A stretch of DNA of 64,000 nt from an uncultured Alphaproteobacteria bacterium (GTDB taxonomy: Bacteria > Pseudomonadota > Alphaproteobacteria > Rhodobacterales > Rhodobacteraceae), in contig CAKMYZ010000002.1 of NCBI GenBank assembly GCA_929200255.1, forward strand, positions 1 through 64,000, in the 5' to 3' direction. The notes under the pieces were generated by a model that did no database searches, was not told the DNA's origin, and worked only from the letters and a program-made list of their open reading frames with translations. The position numbers and the translations under genes are program-made. Positions 45,910 through 57,154 of the stretch are shown here, one piece after another. Each line of letters opens with the position of its first letter. Position 1 is the stretch's first letter.

Positions 45910-48186
45910 ATGACTGATAACAACAACCGCCCGCGCCAAGCTGCACTGGACTATCACAGGTTTCCCAAACCCGGAAAGCTGGAGATCCGCGCGACCAAGC
46001 CCATGGCCAACGGCCGTGATCTGGCGCGTGCCTACTCTCCCGGCGTGGCCGAGGCCTGCCTTGAAATCAAGGCAAACGCGGACACAGCGCGCGACTACAC
46101 GGCGCGGGGCAATCTGGTGGCGGTTGTTACCAACGGATCGGCCGTCCTGGGCCTTGGAAATATCGGCGCGCTGGCCTCTAAACCGGTGATGGAAGGCAAG
46201 GCAGTCCTGTTCAAGAAGTTCGCCAATATCGACTGCTTTGATATTGAACTGAATGAACCTGACCCAGAAAAACTGGCCGATATCGTCTGTGCGCTGGAAC
46301 CCACATTTGGCGCGATCAATCTGGAAGATATCAAAGCGCCTGACTGCTTTATCGTCGAAAGACTGTGCAATGAACGGATGAACATTCCTGTCTTTCACGA
46401 TGACCAACATGGCACAGCCATCGTTGTGGGGGCAGCCGCGACCAATGCCCTGCGCGTCGCAGACAAGAAATTCGAAGACATCAAGATCGTCAGTACCGGC
46501 GGCGGCGCAGCGGGGATCGCCTGCCTGAACATGCTGCTCAAACTTGGGGTAAAGCGTGAAAACGTCTACCTATGCGATATCGAAGGCCTTGTTTACGAAG
46601 GTCGGGAAAAGGATATGACCCCGCAAAAGGCGGAATTTGCCCAAGGCACCACAGCGGCCACCTTGGGTGATGTCATTGATGGCGCTGACCTGTTCCTGGG
46701 GCTGTCCGGTCCCGGCGTTCTGAAACCTGAAATGGTCAAGAAAATGGCCACCCGCCCCATCATATTTGCACTGGCCAACCCCAACCCGGAAATCAATCCA
46801 GAGGATGCCCGCGCCGCCAATCCCGATGCCATCATCGCCACCGGTCGCAGTGATTTTCCCAATCAGGTCAATAACGTACTGTGCTTCCCCTTCATTTTCC
46901 GCGGTGCGTTGGATGTCGGCGCAACCGAAATTAACGACGAAATGAAGATTGCCTGCGTCGAAGGTATCGCCGCCCTCGCCCGTGCAACCACAAGCGCCGA
47001 GGCTGCGGCGGCCTACAAAGGTGAACAGCTGACGTTCGGCCCAGAGTATCTGATCCCCAAGCCCTTTGACCCGCGCCTGATGGGTGTCGTTGCCAGCGCC
47101 GTGGCGGGGGCCGCAATTGAAACCGGTGTTGCCCAGCGCCCCATCGCAGATATGGCTGCCTATAAGGCAAACCTTGACGGCTCTGTCTTCAAATCTGCCA
47201 TGATCATGCGCCCTGTCTTTGACGCGGCGCGCACCGCCGCCCGCCGGATCGTCTTTGCCGAAGGCGAGGACGAGCGTGTGCTGCGCGCCTCTCAGGCGAT
47301 GATGGAAGAAACCACCGACCTCCCCATCTTGATCGGGCGTCCTGAGGTCATTGAGCGACGCTGCGAGCGGGCCGGTCTGAAAATTCGCCCCGGTGTCGAC
47401 TTTTCAATCGTCAATCCCGAAAACGATCCGCGCTATCGCGACTACTGGGGGACATACCATGATCTGATGGCGCGCAAAGGCGTGACACCAGATCTGGCCA
47501 AGGCGATCATGCGTACCAACACGACCGCGATTGCCGCCGTCATGGTGCAGCGCGAAGAGGCCGACAGCATGATCTGTGGCACATTCGGCCAGTACCTTTG
47601 GCATCTCAAATACGTCTGCGAAATTCTGGGCACAGAGGCCTATCGCCCCGTCGCCGCGCTCTCGCTGATGATCCTTGAAGATGGGCCCCTGTTCGTGGCT
47701 GACACGCAGGTCCACCCCGAACCCACACCAGAACAAATTGCCGAAGCGGTCATTGGCGCGGCACGCCATGTGCGCCGTTTTGGCGTTGATCCAAAAATTG
47801 CCCTGTGTTCGCACAGTCAGTTCGGCAACCTCGACAGTGATAGTGGGCGGCGCATGCGCGCGGCGATGGCAATCCTTGATAGCGCGTCGCGTGATTTCGA
47901 TTACGAAGGCGAAATGCATGTGGACGCAGCCCTTGATGAAGAGTTGCGCAACCGCGTTTTCCCCGCCGCGCATCTGCCCGGTGCCGCCAATACGCTGGTC
48001 TTCGCCAACACTGACGCCGCATCCGGCGTACGCAACGCGCTGAAGCAAAAGGCGGGTGGGCTCGAGGTTGGACCAATCCTAATGGGTATGGGCAACCGCT
48101 GTCATATCGTGACGCCGTCCATCACAACACGCGGGCTGCTGAATATGTCCGCCGTCGCTGGAACACCGGTGGCGCACTACGAATAG
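45910..48186 (+). CDS. maeB: NADP-dependent malic enzyme with phosphotransacetylase-like C-terminus
   Basis: A 758-residue hybrid. Residues 1-430 are malic enzyme: [23 protein letters not shown], the NADP site [15 protein letters not shown] and [15 protein letters not shown]. Residues about 430-758 resemble phosphotransacetylase ([14 protein letters not shown]) and are usually regulatory, sensing acetyl-CoA, not catalytic. It makes pyruvate and NADPH from malate. A start at 45910 follows GGGAGAA. Confidence 0.94.
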   Translation: MTDNNNRPRQAALDYHRFPKPGKLEIRATKPMANGRDLARAYSPGVAEACLEIKANADTARDYTARGNLVAVVTNGSAVLGLGNIGALASKPVMEGKAVLFKKFANIDCFDIELNEPDPEKLADIVCALEPTFGAINLEDIKAPDCFIVERLCNERMNIPVFHDDQHGTAIVVGAAATNALRVADKKFEDIKIVSTGGGAAGIACLNMLLKLGVKRENVYLCDIEGLVYEGREKDMTPQKAEFAQGTTAATLGDVIDGADLFLGLSGPGVLKPEMVKKMATRPIIFALANPNPEINPEDARAANPDAIIATGRSDFPNQVNNVLCFPFIFRGALDVGATEINDEMKIACVEGIAALARATTSAEAAAAYKGEQLTFGPEYLIPKPFDPRLMGVVASAVAGAAIETGVAQRPIADMAAYKANLDGSVFKSAMIMRPVFDAARTAARRIVFAEGEDERVLRASQAMMEETTDLPILIGRPEVIERRCERAGLKIRPGVDFSIVNPENDPRYRDYWGTYHDLMARKGVTPDLAKAIMRTNTTAIAAVMVQREEADSMICGTFGQYLWHLKYVCEILGTEAYRPVAALSLMILEDGPLFVADTQVHPEPTPEQIAEAVIGAARHVRRFGVDPKIALCSHSQFGNLDSDSGRRMRAAMAILDSASRDFDYEGEMHVDAALDEELRNRVFPAAHLPGAANTLVFANTDAASGVRNALKQKAGGLEVGPILMGMGNRCHIVTPSITTRGLLNMSAVAGTPVAHYE

Positions 48187-48188
48187 GG

Positions 48189-48219
48189 GCTGGCGGGGTC
48201 GGGACAGAACCCCGCCAGC
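48189..48219. terminator. Hairpin between maeB and the YHS gene
   Basis: GCTGGCGGGGT and ACCCCGCCAGC form a perfect 11-bp stem with a nine-base loop, three bases after the maeB stop. The T-run is weak; it probably serves both convergent genes. Confidence 0.65.
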
Positions 48220-48228
48220 GATTTGGAC

Positions 48229-48705
48229 TTAAGGGTTCAGATCTGCTGGGTCAGCATCCTTCACGTCAGTCCAAAAGGTCTCGGCCGTTTCGATGTGGCC
48301 GGGGATGTCTTCCTGCCAGATTTCAGAAACAGCCGGCGACAGGTTGAGGTACAGGCGGCCATCGACGATCTTCCAAACCTCTGGATCACCGTCAAATTTG
48401 AACCCGTTGGCCAGACCAAAGGCACAAAACCCGCCATACTGTGGCGCGTATTGGTCAGGGTCAGCCTCGAACAGCGCTTTGGTTTCTTCGGATGCAAACC
48501 GATAGACGGCGCCATTGTGCTCAGCGGTGATGTTCACCTGACCTCGCTGTGGCGTGCCTTGTGTGAAGTACGATGTCGGATCAACCCCGCGCAGTGCAAG
48601 ATCGGTGCTGGTGACGTTGACATCAAATTCACCAGCAAAGGCGGTTGCGGCAAAACTTGCGGCAAGGGCAGTAGCGGCGATGCCGGTTTTCAGTAGGTTT
48701 TTCAT
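48229..48705 (-). CDS. Exported YHS domain-containing protein
   Basis: A 158-residue protein with a clear signal peptide (about 1-24, ending ATAFA). The mature part holds a YHS-type motif, VDPTSYFTQGTPQRG, then YRFASEETKALFEADPDQYAPQYGG in two steps, as in metal-associated periplasmic proteins. Metal or partner unknown. AAAGGAAA precedes the ATG at 48705. Confidence 0.82.
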   Translation of the reverse strand: MKNLLKTGIAATALAASFAATAFAGEFDVNVTSTDLALRGVDPTSYFTQGTPQRGQVNITAEHNGAVYRFASEETKALFEADPDQYAPQYGGFCAFGLANGFKFDGDPEVWKIVDGRLYLNLSPAVSEIWQEDIPGHIETAETFWTDVKDADPADLNP

Positions 48706-49042
48706 TTGGTATTTCCTTTGTATTTCTAAGCCGCGCAATACCGGCAAACGGATCAAATGAACTGGTTATTGAATGCGACCTCACAGCTATGAATGTGGCG
48801 GCGTTGTCGCAAATCACATGCTGCTCACCGAAATTTGCAAACAGCAGAAGAATTCACTTTTTCACCTGCAAAACAACTCGTTAAGCACATGTTGCCCGCT
48901 GTGCAGGATATGCTGTGCGCCATTGCACGGATGATTGCGATTGATTTGTGAAAAAATTTACAGCGATCCGACCCAGAACGCATTCCTGTGTTGCTGAACA
49001 GATTGCACCTGCTTTACAAATTCCCAAGTCAGGGAGGCGCAC
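48706..49042. other. Divergent regulatory region between the YHS gene and prpE
   Basis: About 340 bases without a gene. It holds TTTGCAAA at 48834-48841 and GCAAA half-sites near 48809 and 48868. A GGGAGG ribosome site lies just before prpE. Confidence 0.5.
48834..48841. promoter_or_regulatory. TTTGCAAA motif, candidate ScfR/PccR-type site
   Basis: A perfect 8-bp palindrome upstream of prpE. PccR of Rhodobacter sphaeroides, which controls propionyl-CoA use, is known to bind paired TTTGCAAA motifs. Only one complete copy is seen here, so the assignment is tentative. Confidence 0.35.
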
Positions 49043-50935
49043 ATGAAATACCGCGACGTATACGCCAGTTGGAAAGATGACCCCGAAGGGTTCTGGATGG
49101 ATCAGGCCAAGTCAATCGACTGGGTCACACCGCCATCACGTGCGCTCGACGAGAGTAACGCCCCGCTTTACCGCTGGTTCACCGATGCAAAAGTGAACAC
49201 CTGCTATAACGCTGTGGACCGCCACGTCGAAAACGGGCGCGGTGATCAGGCGGCCATCATCTATGACAGCCCCGTCACCAACACCAAATCCACCATCACC
49301 TACGCCGAATTGCAGACCCGCGTGGCCACACTCGCCGGGGCTCTGCGCGACAAAGGCGTGACCAAAGGTGACCGGGTGATTATCTACATGCCAATGATCC
49401 CCGAAGCGCTCGAGGCGATGCTCGCCTGCGCCCGCCTTGGTGCGATTCACTCCGTCGTCTTTGGTGGCTTTGCCGCCAACGAACTTGCCGTGCGCATTGA
49501 TGACGCGACGCCCAAGGCGATCATCGCCGGTTCCTGCGGGATCGAACCGGGGCGGATCGTCGAATATAAACCCCTGCTGGACGGTGCGATTGCACTGGCT
49601 GATCACAAGCCCGATTTCTGTGTGATCCTGCAGCGCGCACAGCACACCGCCACCCTTATCGTTGATCGTGACTACGACTGGCACGCCATGCAAAAGGGCG
49701 TCACCCCCGCCGATTGCGTCCCTGTCGAGGGCGATCACCCAGCCTACATCCTTTATACATCCGGCACCACCGGCGCGCCCAAGGGCGTTGTCCGCCCGAC
49801 GGCGGGCCATCTGGTCGCGCTCAACTGGACAATGAAGGCGATCTACAACGTCGACCCCGGTGATGTGTTCTGGGCGGCCTCTGACGTAGGTTGGGTCGTC
49901 GGCCATTCCTACATCTGCTACGCCCCCCTGATCCATGGCAACACAACCGTGGTGTTTGAAGGCAAACCCATCGGCACCCCCGACGCAGGCACGTTCTGGC
50001 GGGTCATTGAGGAACATAAGGTCAAATCATTCTTTACCGCCCCCACGGCGTTCCGCGCGATCAAACGCGAGGGCCCGGAGGGCGAAATGATCAAGGATTA
50101 CGACATCTCGCACCTGCGCGCGTTGTATCTGGCGGGCGAACGGGCAGACCCCGACACGATCGAATGGGCGCAGCGCGTCATGGGCGTGCCAGTCTACGAT
50201 CACTGGTGGCAGACCGAAACCGGCTACACCATCGCTGGCAACCCTGCGGGGATCGAGGCACTGCCGGTCAAAATAGGGTCACCCACCGTGGCGATGCCCG
50301 GCTATGACGTGCGAATCCTGGACGAAGCAGGCCACCCGATGCCAGCTGGTGAATTGGGTGCCATCGCCGTCAAACTTCCCCTGCCCCCCGGCACGTTGCC
50401 GACGCTGTGGAACGCGGAAGAGCGGTTCATCAAATCCTACCTCAACACCTTCCCCGGCTATTATGAAACCGGCGATGCGGGCATGATCGACGAAGACGGC
50501 TATCTCTACATCATGGCGCGGACGGACGACGTGATTAACGTGGCCGGACATCGGCTTTCAACCGGTGCGATGGAGGAAGTGCTCGCCGGTCACCCTGATG
50601 TCGGCGAATGCGCCGTGATTGGCGTCACGGACCAGCTAAAAGGGCAATTACCGATGGGGTTTGTCTGCCTCAACAAGGGCTGTGACAGACCGCATGAGGA
50701 GATCGCGAAAGAGGTCATCAAATCTGTGCGCGACACCATCGGGCCGGTGGCGGCCTTCAAACTGGTCGCTGTGGTGGACCGCCTGCCAAAAACGCGGTCA
50801 GGCAAGATCCTGCGGGCCACAATGGTGAAGATTGCTGATGCACAAGAGTTCAAGATGCCTGCCACGATTGATGATCCGGCGATTTTGGATGAGATCAAGG
50901 ACGCGCTGAAGCCGCTGGGGTATGCGGGGAGTTAG
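49043..50935 (+). CDS. prpE: Propionate-CoA ligase
   Basis: A 630-residue acetyl-CoA-synthetase-like enzyme activating propionate. ATP-binding YTSGTTGAPKGVVRPT lies near residue 237, DHWWQTETG near 390, and PKTRSGKILR near 590 holds the lysine used for catalysis and acetylation control. The N-terminus YRDVYASWKDDPEGFW matches PrpE, not Acs. The propionyl-CoA pathway ends in MeaB-dependent mutase, whose GTPase is at 2486. Confidence 0.93.
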   Translation: MKYRDVYASWKDDPEGFWMDQAKSIDWVTPPSRALDESNAPLYRWFTDAKVNTCYNAVDRHVENGRGDQAAIIYDSPVTNTKSTITYAELQTRVATLAGALRDKGVTKGDRVIIYMPMIPEALEAMLACARLGAIHSVVFGGFAANELAVRIDDATPKAIIAGSCGIEPGRIVEYKPLLDGAIALADHKPDFCVILQRAQHTATLIVDRDYDWHAMQKGVTPADCVPVEGDHPAYILYTSGTTGAPKGVVRPTAGHLVALNWTMKAIYNVDPGDVFWAASDVGWVVGHSYICYAPLIHGNTTVVFEGKPIGTPDAGTFWRVIEEHKVKSFFTAPTAFRAIKREGPEGEMIKDYDISHLRALYLAGERADPDTIEWAQRVMGVPVYDHWWQTETGYTIAGNPAGIEALPVKIGSPTVAMPGYDVRILDEAGHPMPAGELGAIAVKLPLPPGTLPTLWNAEERFIKSYLNTFPGYYETGDAGMIDEDGYLYIMARTDDVINVAGHRLSTGAMEEVLAGHPDVGECAVIGVTDQLKGQLPMGFVCLNKGCDRPHEEIAKEVIKSVRDTIGPVAAFKLVAVVDRLPKTRSGKILRATMVKIADAQEFKMPATIDDPAILDEIKDALKPLGYAGS

Positions 50936-51255
50936 GGAATGAACATCGGTTCTGAGCGCATTCAACCGATGCCGCAATGGATATGAGTGCCCGATTATGC
51001 CGTCACCTTGGCTGAGTTCCAACGATCCCCCGGGGGCTAAGCTCCGACCAATTTTAATAATGCAGCTGCGCTAGGCGATATAGATTGCCAGCTGCGGATC
51101 AGCTCCATCGAGGTGATCGCATTTACCAATGTGTGCGTTAGTCCGCCCATCGCTCTACCGCCCTGTCGACAAACTGATCGATCACGATAACGTGAACATC
51201 ATGTGAAAATTCATGCTGTGGCAAAGTAACTGCGCCTCGAACAGGGAGAATTCAA
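50936..51255. other. Gene-free stretch after prpE
   Basis: About 320 bases. I see no gene, tRNA or convincing transposase remnant on either strand; a CCCCCGGGGG palindrome lies near 51030. Base use looks less G+C-rich than the flanks and the stretch may be old degenerate DNA. Confidence 0.4.
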
Positions 51256-51768
51256 ATGCAAGCGAACACAACCGATTACTCAAACGCCTCCGACGATACC
51301 AATCAAGCAGCCACATCCGTGCTAAACATGGCAAATTTGGTCGTACTGCATTGGGCAATCTACTGGATCATGAACGGCCTGGACAAGTTTTTGAACCGAA
51401 CGGATCTCGGTCTCTTTACGTGGTTTGGCAAAGACCGCACCGAGCAGTTTTCAGGCTATCTCGAGAGGACAGATATGCCGATATCTCTGCTTGAACCGAT
51501 CCTCTACACGACCGGAATTCTTGAGTTACTCGTCGCCATTCCGCTGATCATGGTCCTCGTGGCCGCATGCACCGGGCGCCGGGTCAGTCGTTTCCTGTTT
51601 GAGCAGGGTTTTGTCTGCGGCACGCTGATCTTTGTCGGCTTTTCCTTTTTCGACGTCATACTTGGCGACCGGGCTGAGCTTTGGGAACATGGTACATTCT
51701 TTGTCGGCATCCTGCTCAGCTACAAACTCGCGAAAGAGGCCTATACCGAGAATGGGCAGTTTGAGTAG
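51256..51768 (+). CDS. DoxX-like integral membrane protein
   Basis: A 170-residue protein with about four membrane helices (roughly 25-42, 78-105, 112-135 and 142-158). WAIYWIMNGLDKFLNR and the LEPILYTTGILELLVAI helix recall the DoxX group, but the match is loose. The ATG at 51256 follows GGGAGAA. It stands alone between two gene-free stretches, with codon use that seems less G+C-biased than neighbours, which hints at transfer. Confidence 0.65.
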   Translation: MQANTTDYSNASDDTNQAATSVLNMANLVVLHWAIYWIMNGLDKFLNRTDLGLFTWFGKDRTEQFSGYLERTDMPISLLEPILYTTGILELLVAIPLIMVLVAACTGRRVSRFLFEQGFVCGTLIFVGFSFFDVILGDRAELWEHGTFFVGILLSYKLAKEAYTENGQFE

Positions 51769-51956
51769 CTGCACTGTAGCGACCAAAGGCTAGATCGTCG
51801 AAACGGCGAGGCGCCACAAAACTAGGCGGTTTCTATTGCTCCCATACACCTAAGGGCGCCCTCTGAAGGCCAGTTGGTCTAGAGCCACTCTATTTAAGCG
51901 GACCTTCGGTATGTTCACCGGAGGGCCACTTCCGCCGCTAAGCTGTCTGGACGACC

Positions 51957-52721
51957 TCAAGCAAACTGCTCCCTGATCAGCCGCTCCTCCAACCCATGTC
52001 CGGGATCAAACAGGATCCGGTGCCGCACGGCGGGTTCAGAGTGTATCTCCACACTCACCACATCCCGCACAGATTTCCCGTCCGCATCCGCCATCACGGG
52101 CCGTTTGCCCGGATCAATCACATCAAACCGCACCACCGCCTTTTTCGGCAACAGCGCCCCGCGCCAGCGCCGGGGCCGAAAGGCCGACATGGCCGTCAGC
52201 GCCAGCACATCAGACCCAATCGGCAGGATCGGCCCGTGCGCGGAATAGTTGTAGGCCGTGGATCCCGCAGGTGTGGCCACCAACGCGCCATCGCAAACCA
52301 ACTCTTCCATACGCATGCGACCATCCACGGTGATCCGTAGCTTGGCCGCCTGCGGACCCGCACGCAGCAGGCTGACCTCATTGATTGCCAGCGCATCGTG
52401 CATCGTGCCATCGACCGTCAGCGCCGTCATGGTCAGCGGGTTGATCACTTCTTCCTCTGCCGCGTCCAGTCGGGCGCGCAGATCGATATCGCCATAGGCG
52501 TTCATCAGGAACCCGACAGTGCCACGGTTCATCCCGTAAACCGGCACGTCCAACCCCTGCGTCGCGTGCAGCGTTTGCAGCATGAAACCATCGCCGCCCA
52601 AGGCGACAATCACGTCCGCCTCTGCCTGTGGCACATCCCCGTGGGTCGCGGCCAACTCGCGCAGGGCGGTCTGGGCGATAGGCACGGGACTGGCCACAAA
52701 GGCGATCTTGGGGCGGGGCAT
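51957..52721 (-). CDS. nadK: NAD kinase
   Basis: A 254-residue ATP-NAD kinase making NADP. The GGDG motif is at residues 42-45, with NRGTVGFLMN near 70 and ATPAGSTAYN near 155. The ATG at 52721 is preferred over an upstream TTG. Divergent from glyA. Confidence 0.95.
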   Translation of the reverse strand: MPRPKIAFVASPVPIAQTALRELAATHGDVPQAEADVIVALGGDGFMLQTLHATQGLDVPVYGMNRGTVGFLMNAYGDIDLRARLDAAEEEVINPLTMTALTVDGTMHDALAINEVSLLRAGPQAAKLRITVDGRMRMEELVCDGALVATPAGSTAYNYSAHGPILPIGSDVLALTAMSAFRPRRWRGALLPKKAVVRFDVIDPGKRPVMADADGKSVRDVVSVEIHSEPAVRHRILFDPGHGLEERLIREQFA

Positions 52722-52899
52722 AAGCAAATAACCTTTTCGTTCCGATAAGTTGTGCGGGGATCAGCCCCGAAACGCAAGCCGCAGATCGGAAACCCCGCGT
52801 GACGCACTCATAAAGATCATGGTCGTTTTGGTGCTTTAGCCCGCCCGCACGCTGGGCTATGAGGGCACAGGATACAACACGCCCAAGGGGGATGCACCG

Positions 52900-54195
52900 A
52901 TGAACGCCACTGTCCACGACGACGGCTTTTTCACCGAAACACTGGATACGCGTGATCCGGAAATTTACGCCGCGATGCAGGCCGAACTGAAACGCCAGCG
53001 CAAAGAGATTGAACTGATCGCATCGGAAAACATCGTCTCTGCCGCCGTGATGGAGGCGCAGGGTGGCGTGATGACAAACAAATACGCCGAAGGCTACCCC
53101 GGGCGCCGTTACTATGGCGGGTGTGAGCACGTGGACGTGGCTGAAAACCTTGCCATTGAGCGTGCCAAAAAATTGTTCAACTGCGACTTCGCCAATGTGC
53201 AGCCAAACTCAGGCTCGCAGGCAAATCAGGGTGTGTTTCAGGCGCTGTTGCAGCCCGGCGATACGATCCTTGGCATGTCGCTGGATGCAGGCGGCCACCT
53301 GACCCACGGGGCAAAACCCAACCAGTCCGGCAAATGGTTCAATGCCGTGCAATATGGCGTCCGCAAGCAGGATAGCATGCTGGACTATGATGAGGTGCAG
53401 CGCCTTGCGACCGAACATCAACCCAAGATGATCATCGCCGGTGGCTCTGCCATTCCGCGCATCATTGATTTTGCGAAAATGCGCGAGATTGCAGATAGCG
53501 TGGGCGCCTACCTGCTGGTTGATATGGCGCATTTTGCGGGCCTGGTCGCTTGCGGTATTTATCCGTCGCCCTTCCCCCACGCGCATGTGGCCACGACCAC
53601 AACGCACAAAACCTTGCGCGGCCCGCGCGGTGGCATGATTGTCACCAATGACGAGGCGATTGCGAAGAAATGCAACTCTGCCATTTTCCCTGGCATTCAG
53701 GGTGGCCCGCTGATGCATGTGATCGCAGGCAAGGCCGTCGCCTTTGGCGAGGCGCTGCGCCCCGAATTCAAGGCCTATCAGGAACAGGTTGTGAAGAACG
53801 CACAGGCGCTGGCCGATCAACTGATGAAGGGCGGCCTTGATATTGTCACTGGCGGGACGGACAGCCATGTGATGCTGGTCGATCTGCGGCCCAAAGGTGT
53901 GAAGGGCAACACCACTGAAAAGGCCTTGGGTCGCGCCCATATCACCTGCAACAAAAACGGCATCCCATTTGACCCCGAAAAGCCGATGGTCACATCCGGT
54001 ATCCGTCTGGGGTCACCCGCGGGCACGACACGCGGTTTTGGCGAAGCTGAGTTCCGCCAGATCGCGGACTGGATCGTGGAAGTGACCGAAGGGTTGGCCG
54101 CCAATGGCGAAGACGGCAATGGCGCAGTTGAGGACAAGGTAAGAGCAGAAGTCGAAGCACTTTGCGACCGCTTCCCGATTTATCTAAACCTCTGA
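52900..54195 (+). CDS. glyA: Serine hydroxymethyltransferase
   Basis: A 431-residue PLP enzyme interconverting serine and glycine with tetrahydrofolate. The Schiff-base Lys is in [13 protein letters not shown] near residue 236; [10 protein letters not shown] and YPGRRYYGG lie in the N-terminal region. It supplies the glycine and folate pool shared with the gcv operon in this window. AAGGGGGA precedes the ATG. Confidence 0.97.
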   Translation: MNATVHDDGFFTETLDTRDPEIYAAMQAELKRQRKEIELIASENIVSAAVMEAQGGVMTNKYAEGYPGRRYYGGCEHVDVAENLAIERAKKLFNCDFANVQPNSGSQANQGVFQALLQPGDTILGMSLDAGGHLTHGAKPNQSGKWFNAVQYGVRKQDSMLDYDEVQRLATEHQPKMIIAGGSAIPRIIDFAKMREIADSVGAYLLVDMAHFAGLVACGIYPSPFPHAHVATTTTHKTLRGPRGGMIVTNDEAIAKKCNSAIFPGIQGGPLMHVIAGKAVAFGEALRPEFKAYQEQVVKNAQALADQLMKGGLDIVTGGTDSHVMLVDLRPKGVKGNTTEKALGRAHITCNKNGIPFDPEKPMVTSGIRLGSPAGTTRGFGEAEFRQIADWIVEVTEGLAANGEDGNGAVEDKVRAEVEALCDRFPIYLNL

Positions 54196-54242
54196 GGCTT
54201 AGTTTGCCCGGCCAACCGGCCGGGCATCCGCACGCGGTTCAG

Positions 54243-54611
54243 CTAAACAAACCCACGCTGCACCAGAACAAATAGCAACAACGCGCCGGTCACCAGCAAG
54301 GCAAAAGCAATCGACGCTATCATGTTGAGCGCCGCCGTCCGCCGCCGCGCGCCCAGATCGATACCTTCCACAAAATCCAGCACGCGACGGTGCGCCAGCT
54401 TGGCCCGTGCCATATCGACCATGCGCTGCAGCTTGGGGTTCTCCGAAAGGGCAACCGCCTGTGCCAGATAGGTCGCATCACCGCGCACGCGGCGCGGCAG
54501 CAGACGTCCGGCCTTGCGGATTTGCGCATCCAGTGACCGCCCACGCACCCGGAGCTTGCTCTCCAAGGCCGCCTGCACCTCGTCCACCATCTGTTGTAAC
54601 GTCATCGCCAT
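54243..54611 (-). CDS. Small protein with C-terminal membrane anchor
   Basis: A 122-residue protein beginning MAMTLQQMVDEVQ, mostly helical and basic, with one hydrophobic segment near residues 98-118. It looks like a tail-anchored membrane protein. No family recognised. Its start could instead be at 54605. Divergent from the hydrolase at 54690. Confidence 0.7.
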   Translation of the reverse strand: MAMTLQQMVDEVQAALESKLRVRGRSLDAQIRKAGRLLPRRVRGDATYLAQAVALSENPKLQRMVDMARAKLAHRRVLDFVEGIDLGARRRTAALNMIASIAFALLVTGALLLFVLVQRGFV

Positions 54612-54689
54612 AGGCCACCGGGTAATTGCTTGGGCCTGATTGCTCAATCCCTCTGGCCCCTGCCCGCGCGGAAGGCTACCAGTAGATGC

Positions 54690-55427
54690 ATGTTGAACAC
54701 GGTAAGATATGACGGACCGGGTGACGTGCCCTTGCTGATCGCACATGGACTGTTTGGCTCGGCGCGCAACTGGGGCGTGATCGCCAAGCGGCTATCCGAG
54801 AAGCGGCCCGTGGTGACCGTGGATATGCGCAATCACGGGAAAAGCGATTGGCAGAATACCCACTCGTATCAAGAGCTTGCCAACGATCTGGCACAGGTCT
54901 TGGACAGGCCTGCGGATGTGATCGGGCATTCGATGGGGGGCAAGGCTGCGATGGTCCTGGCGCTGCAGAACCCTGAAAAAGTTCGGAAACTGATCATCGC
55001 GGACATCGCACCTGTGGGCTACGGGCACACCCAGATGGGACCGATTGAGGCGATGCGAAGTGTGGATCTGTACAGCGTCAGCAGCCGGGCAGAGGCCAAG
55101 GCGCAGTTAGGCGAACTGGAACCCGGCGTGGATGACTTTCTGCTGCAAAGCCTTGATCTGAAAGAGAAACGTTGGCGTTTGAATTTGGATGTACTGAGCG
55201 CTGAGATGGATAAGATCATCGGGTTCCCAGAGGTGTCAGGCCAATTCAGCGGGCCAACGCTGTTTCTGTCCGGGGGTAATTCTGACTACGTGCAGCGCGA
55301 CGCGCGGCCCCGAATCAAAGCGCTGTTCCCGCAAGCCAAATTTGCCAAAATCCCCGGCGCGGGCCACTGGCTGCACGCTGAAAAACCGCGCGAGTTCGCG
55401 GCGGCGGTGGCGGCATTTCTGGCGTAA
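54690..55427 (+). CDS. Alpha/beta hydrolase (YbfF-like esterase)
   Basis: A 245-residue hydrolase. LLIAHGLFGSARNWG carries the oxyanion HG, the nucleophile is Ser81 in GHSMGG, and the catalytic His is in GAGHWLHAEKP near 228. DMRNHGKSD near 45 is characteristic of the YbfF/ABHD11 group. Substrate unknown. Confidence 0.88.
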   Translation: MLNTVRYDGPGDVPLLIAHGLFGSARNWGVIAKRLSEKRPVVTVDMRNHGKSDWQNTHSYQELANDLAQVLDRPADVIGHSMGGKAAMVLALQNPEKVRKLIIADIAPVGYGHTQMGPIEAMRSVDLYSVSSRAEAKAQLGELEPGVDDFLLQSLDLKEKRWRLNLDVLSAEMDKIIGFPEVSGQFSGPTLFLSGGNSDYVQRDARPRIKALFPQAKFAKIPGAGHWLHAEKPREFAAAVAAFLA

Positions 55428-55535
55428 AAACCCTGCACAGATAGCGTACATACTCGTACGTACAGCACCGCTATCTTGCCCTGCCACGCACCGCCCGTTA
55501 GGCTGCGCCAATCAGATTGAACAAAGAGGTTCCCC

Positions 55536-55649
55536 ATGATCCGTATCGCCCTTGTCCTGACTGTCCTTGGCCTGTCCGCCTGCGAAACCGTGCAAGGGGT
55601 TGGACGGGATATCACAAATGCAGGCGCAGCGATCGACCGCTCGCTTTAA
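55536..55649 (+). CDS. Entericidin-like small lipoprotein
   Basis: A 37-residue peptide: signal with lipobox LSAC, then CETVQGVGRDITNAGAAID, the entericidin EcnA/EcnB pattern. AAAGAGG lies seven bases before the ATG. In enterics such peptides are toxin/antidote lipoproteins tied to stationary-phase lysis; the role in alphaproteobacteria is not established. Confidence 0.82.
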   Translation: MIRIALVLTVLGLSACETVQGVGRDITNAGAAIDRSL

Positions 55650-55684
55650 ACACTACTTACGCTCCGCAAATGCGATCCGAGTAG

Positions 55685-55828
55685 CAACACACAGACCTTC
55701 CGGGCAGGCCACATAAGACGCTGCACAATCGTTGGAAGCGGTGGTGCGAGGAAGGGATCTGCGTGTTGAGAATGATAAGCTTGGCTAAAGATCACGGTGA
55801 GACGAAAACCATCATGATCGACGCCACC
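55685..55828 (+). mobile_element. Remnant of an IS5-family transposase
   Basis: One frame reads PGRPHKTLHNRWKRWCEEG then GETKTIMIDAT. These are the HTH-end and first-Asp (DDE) regions of IS5-type transposases, from which the familiar YLKAHR continuation is missing. There is a stop immediately upstream and the homology ends abruptly at 55828 in a C-run. Both ends of the element are gone. It lies in the otherwise gene-free stretch 55650-55916. Confidence 0.7.
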
Positions 55829-55860
55829 CCCCCCTCAATTCCTATAGCACGCTGTCCAGA

Positions 55861-55916
55861 TTAGGGGCAAAAAAGGGGCATGGGCGATGGGTATCTATTC
55901 ACGATGAGCCCTGCCC

Positions 55917-55920
<4 letters not shown>
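55861..55920 (-). terminator. Terminator of the ferredoxin/FG-GAP genes
   Basis: TTAGGGGCA and TGCCCCTAA are perfect inverted repeats at the ends, and an inner AGGGGCA...TGCCCCT pairing is followed on the minus strand by six T residues. The stop codon of the FG-GAP gene lies within the hairpin base. Confidence 0.6.
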
Positions 55921-57007
<1,087 letters not shown>

Positions 57008-57154
57008 CTAAGTAGTGTACGATTCTTACGCTCGCTACCCCCAAATGCACCTTTCAATTGCGCGAACCTGACGCTGCACTGTGGACATTCGCCACATTCT
57101 ATTTACCTTTTGCGGACGTTGGGTCGGGGAGGCCCGGAACATATGGAGAGATCA

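Noticed and set aside
49136-50017. A 293-codon minus-strand frame opposite prpE
   Set aside because: Antisense to an unambiguous enzyme; no domain or ribosome site.
51780-51950. Possible integrase or transposase trace between the DoxX-like gene and nadK
   Set aside because: Translations in both directions gave only short stop-broken fragments without a family signature.
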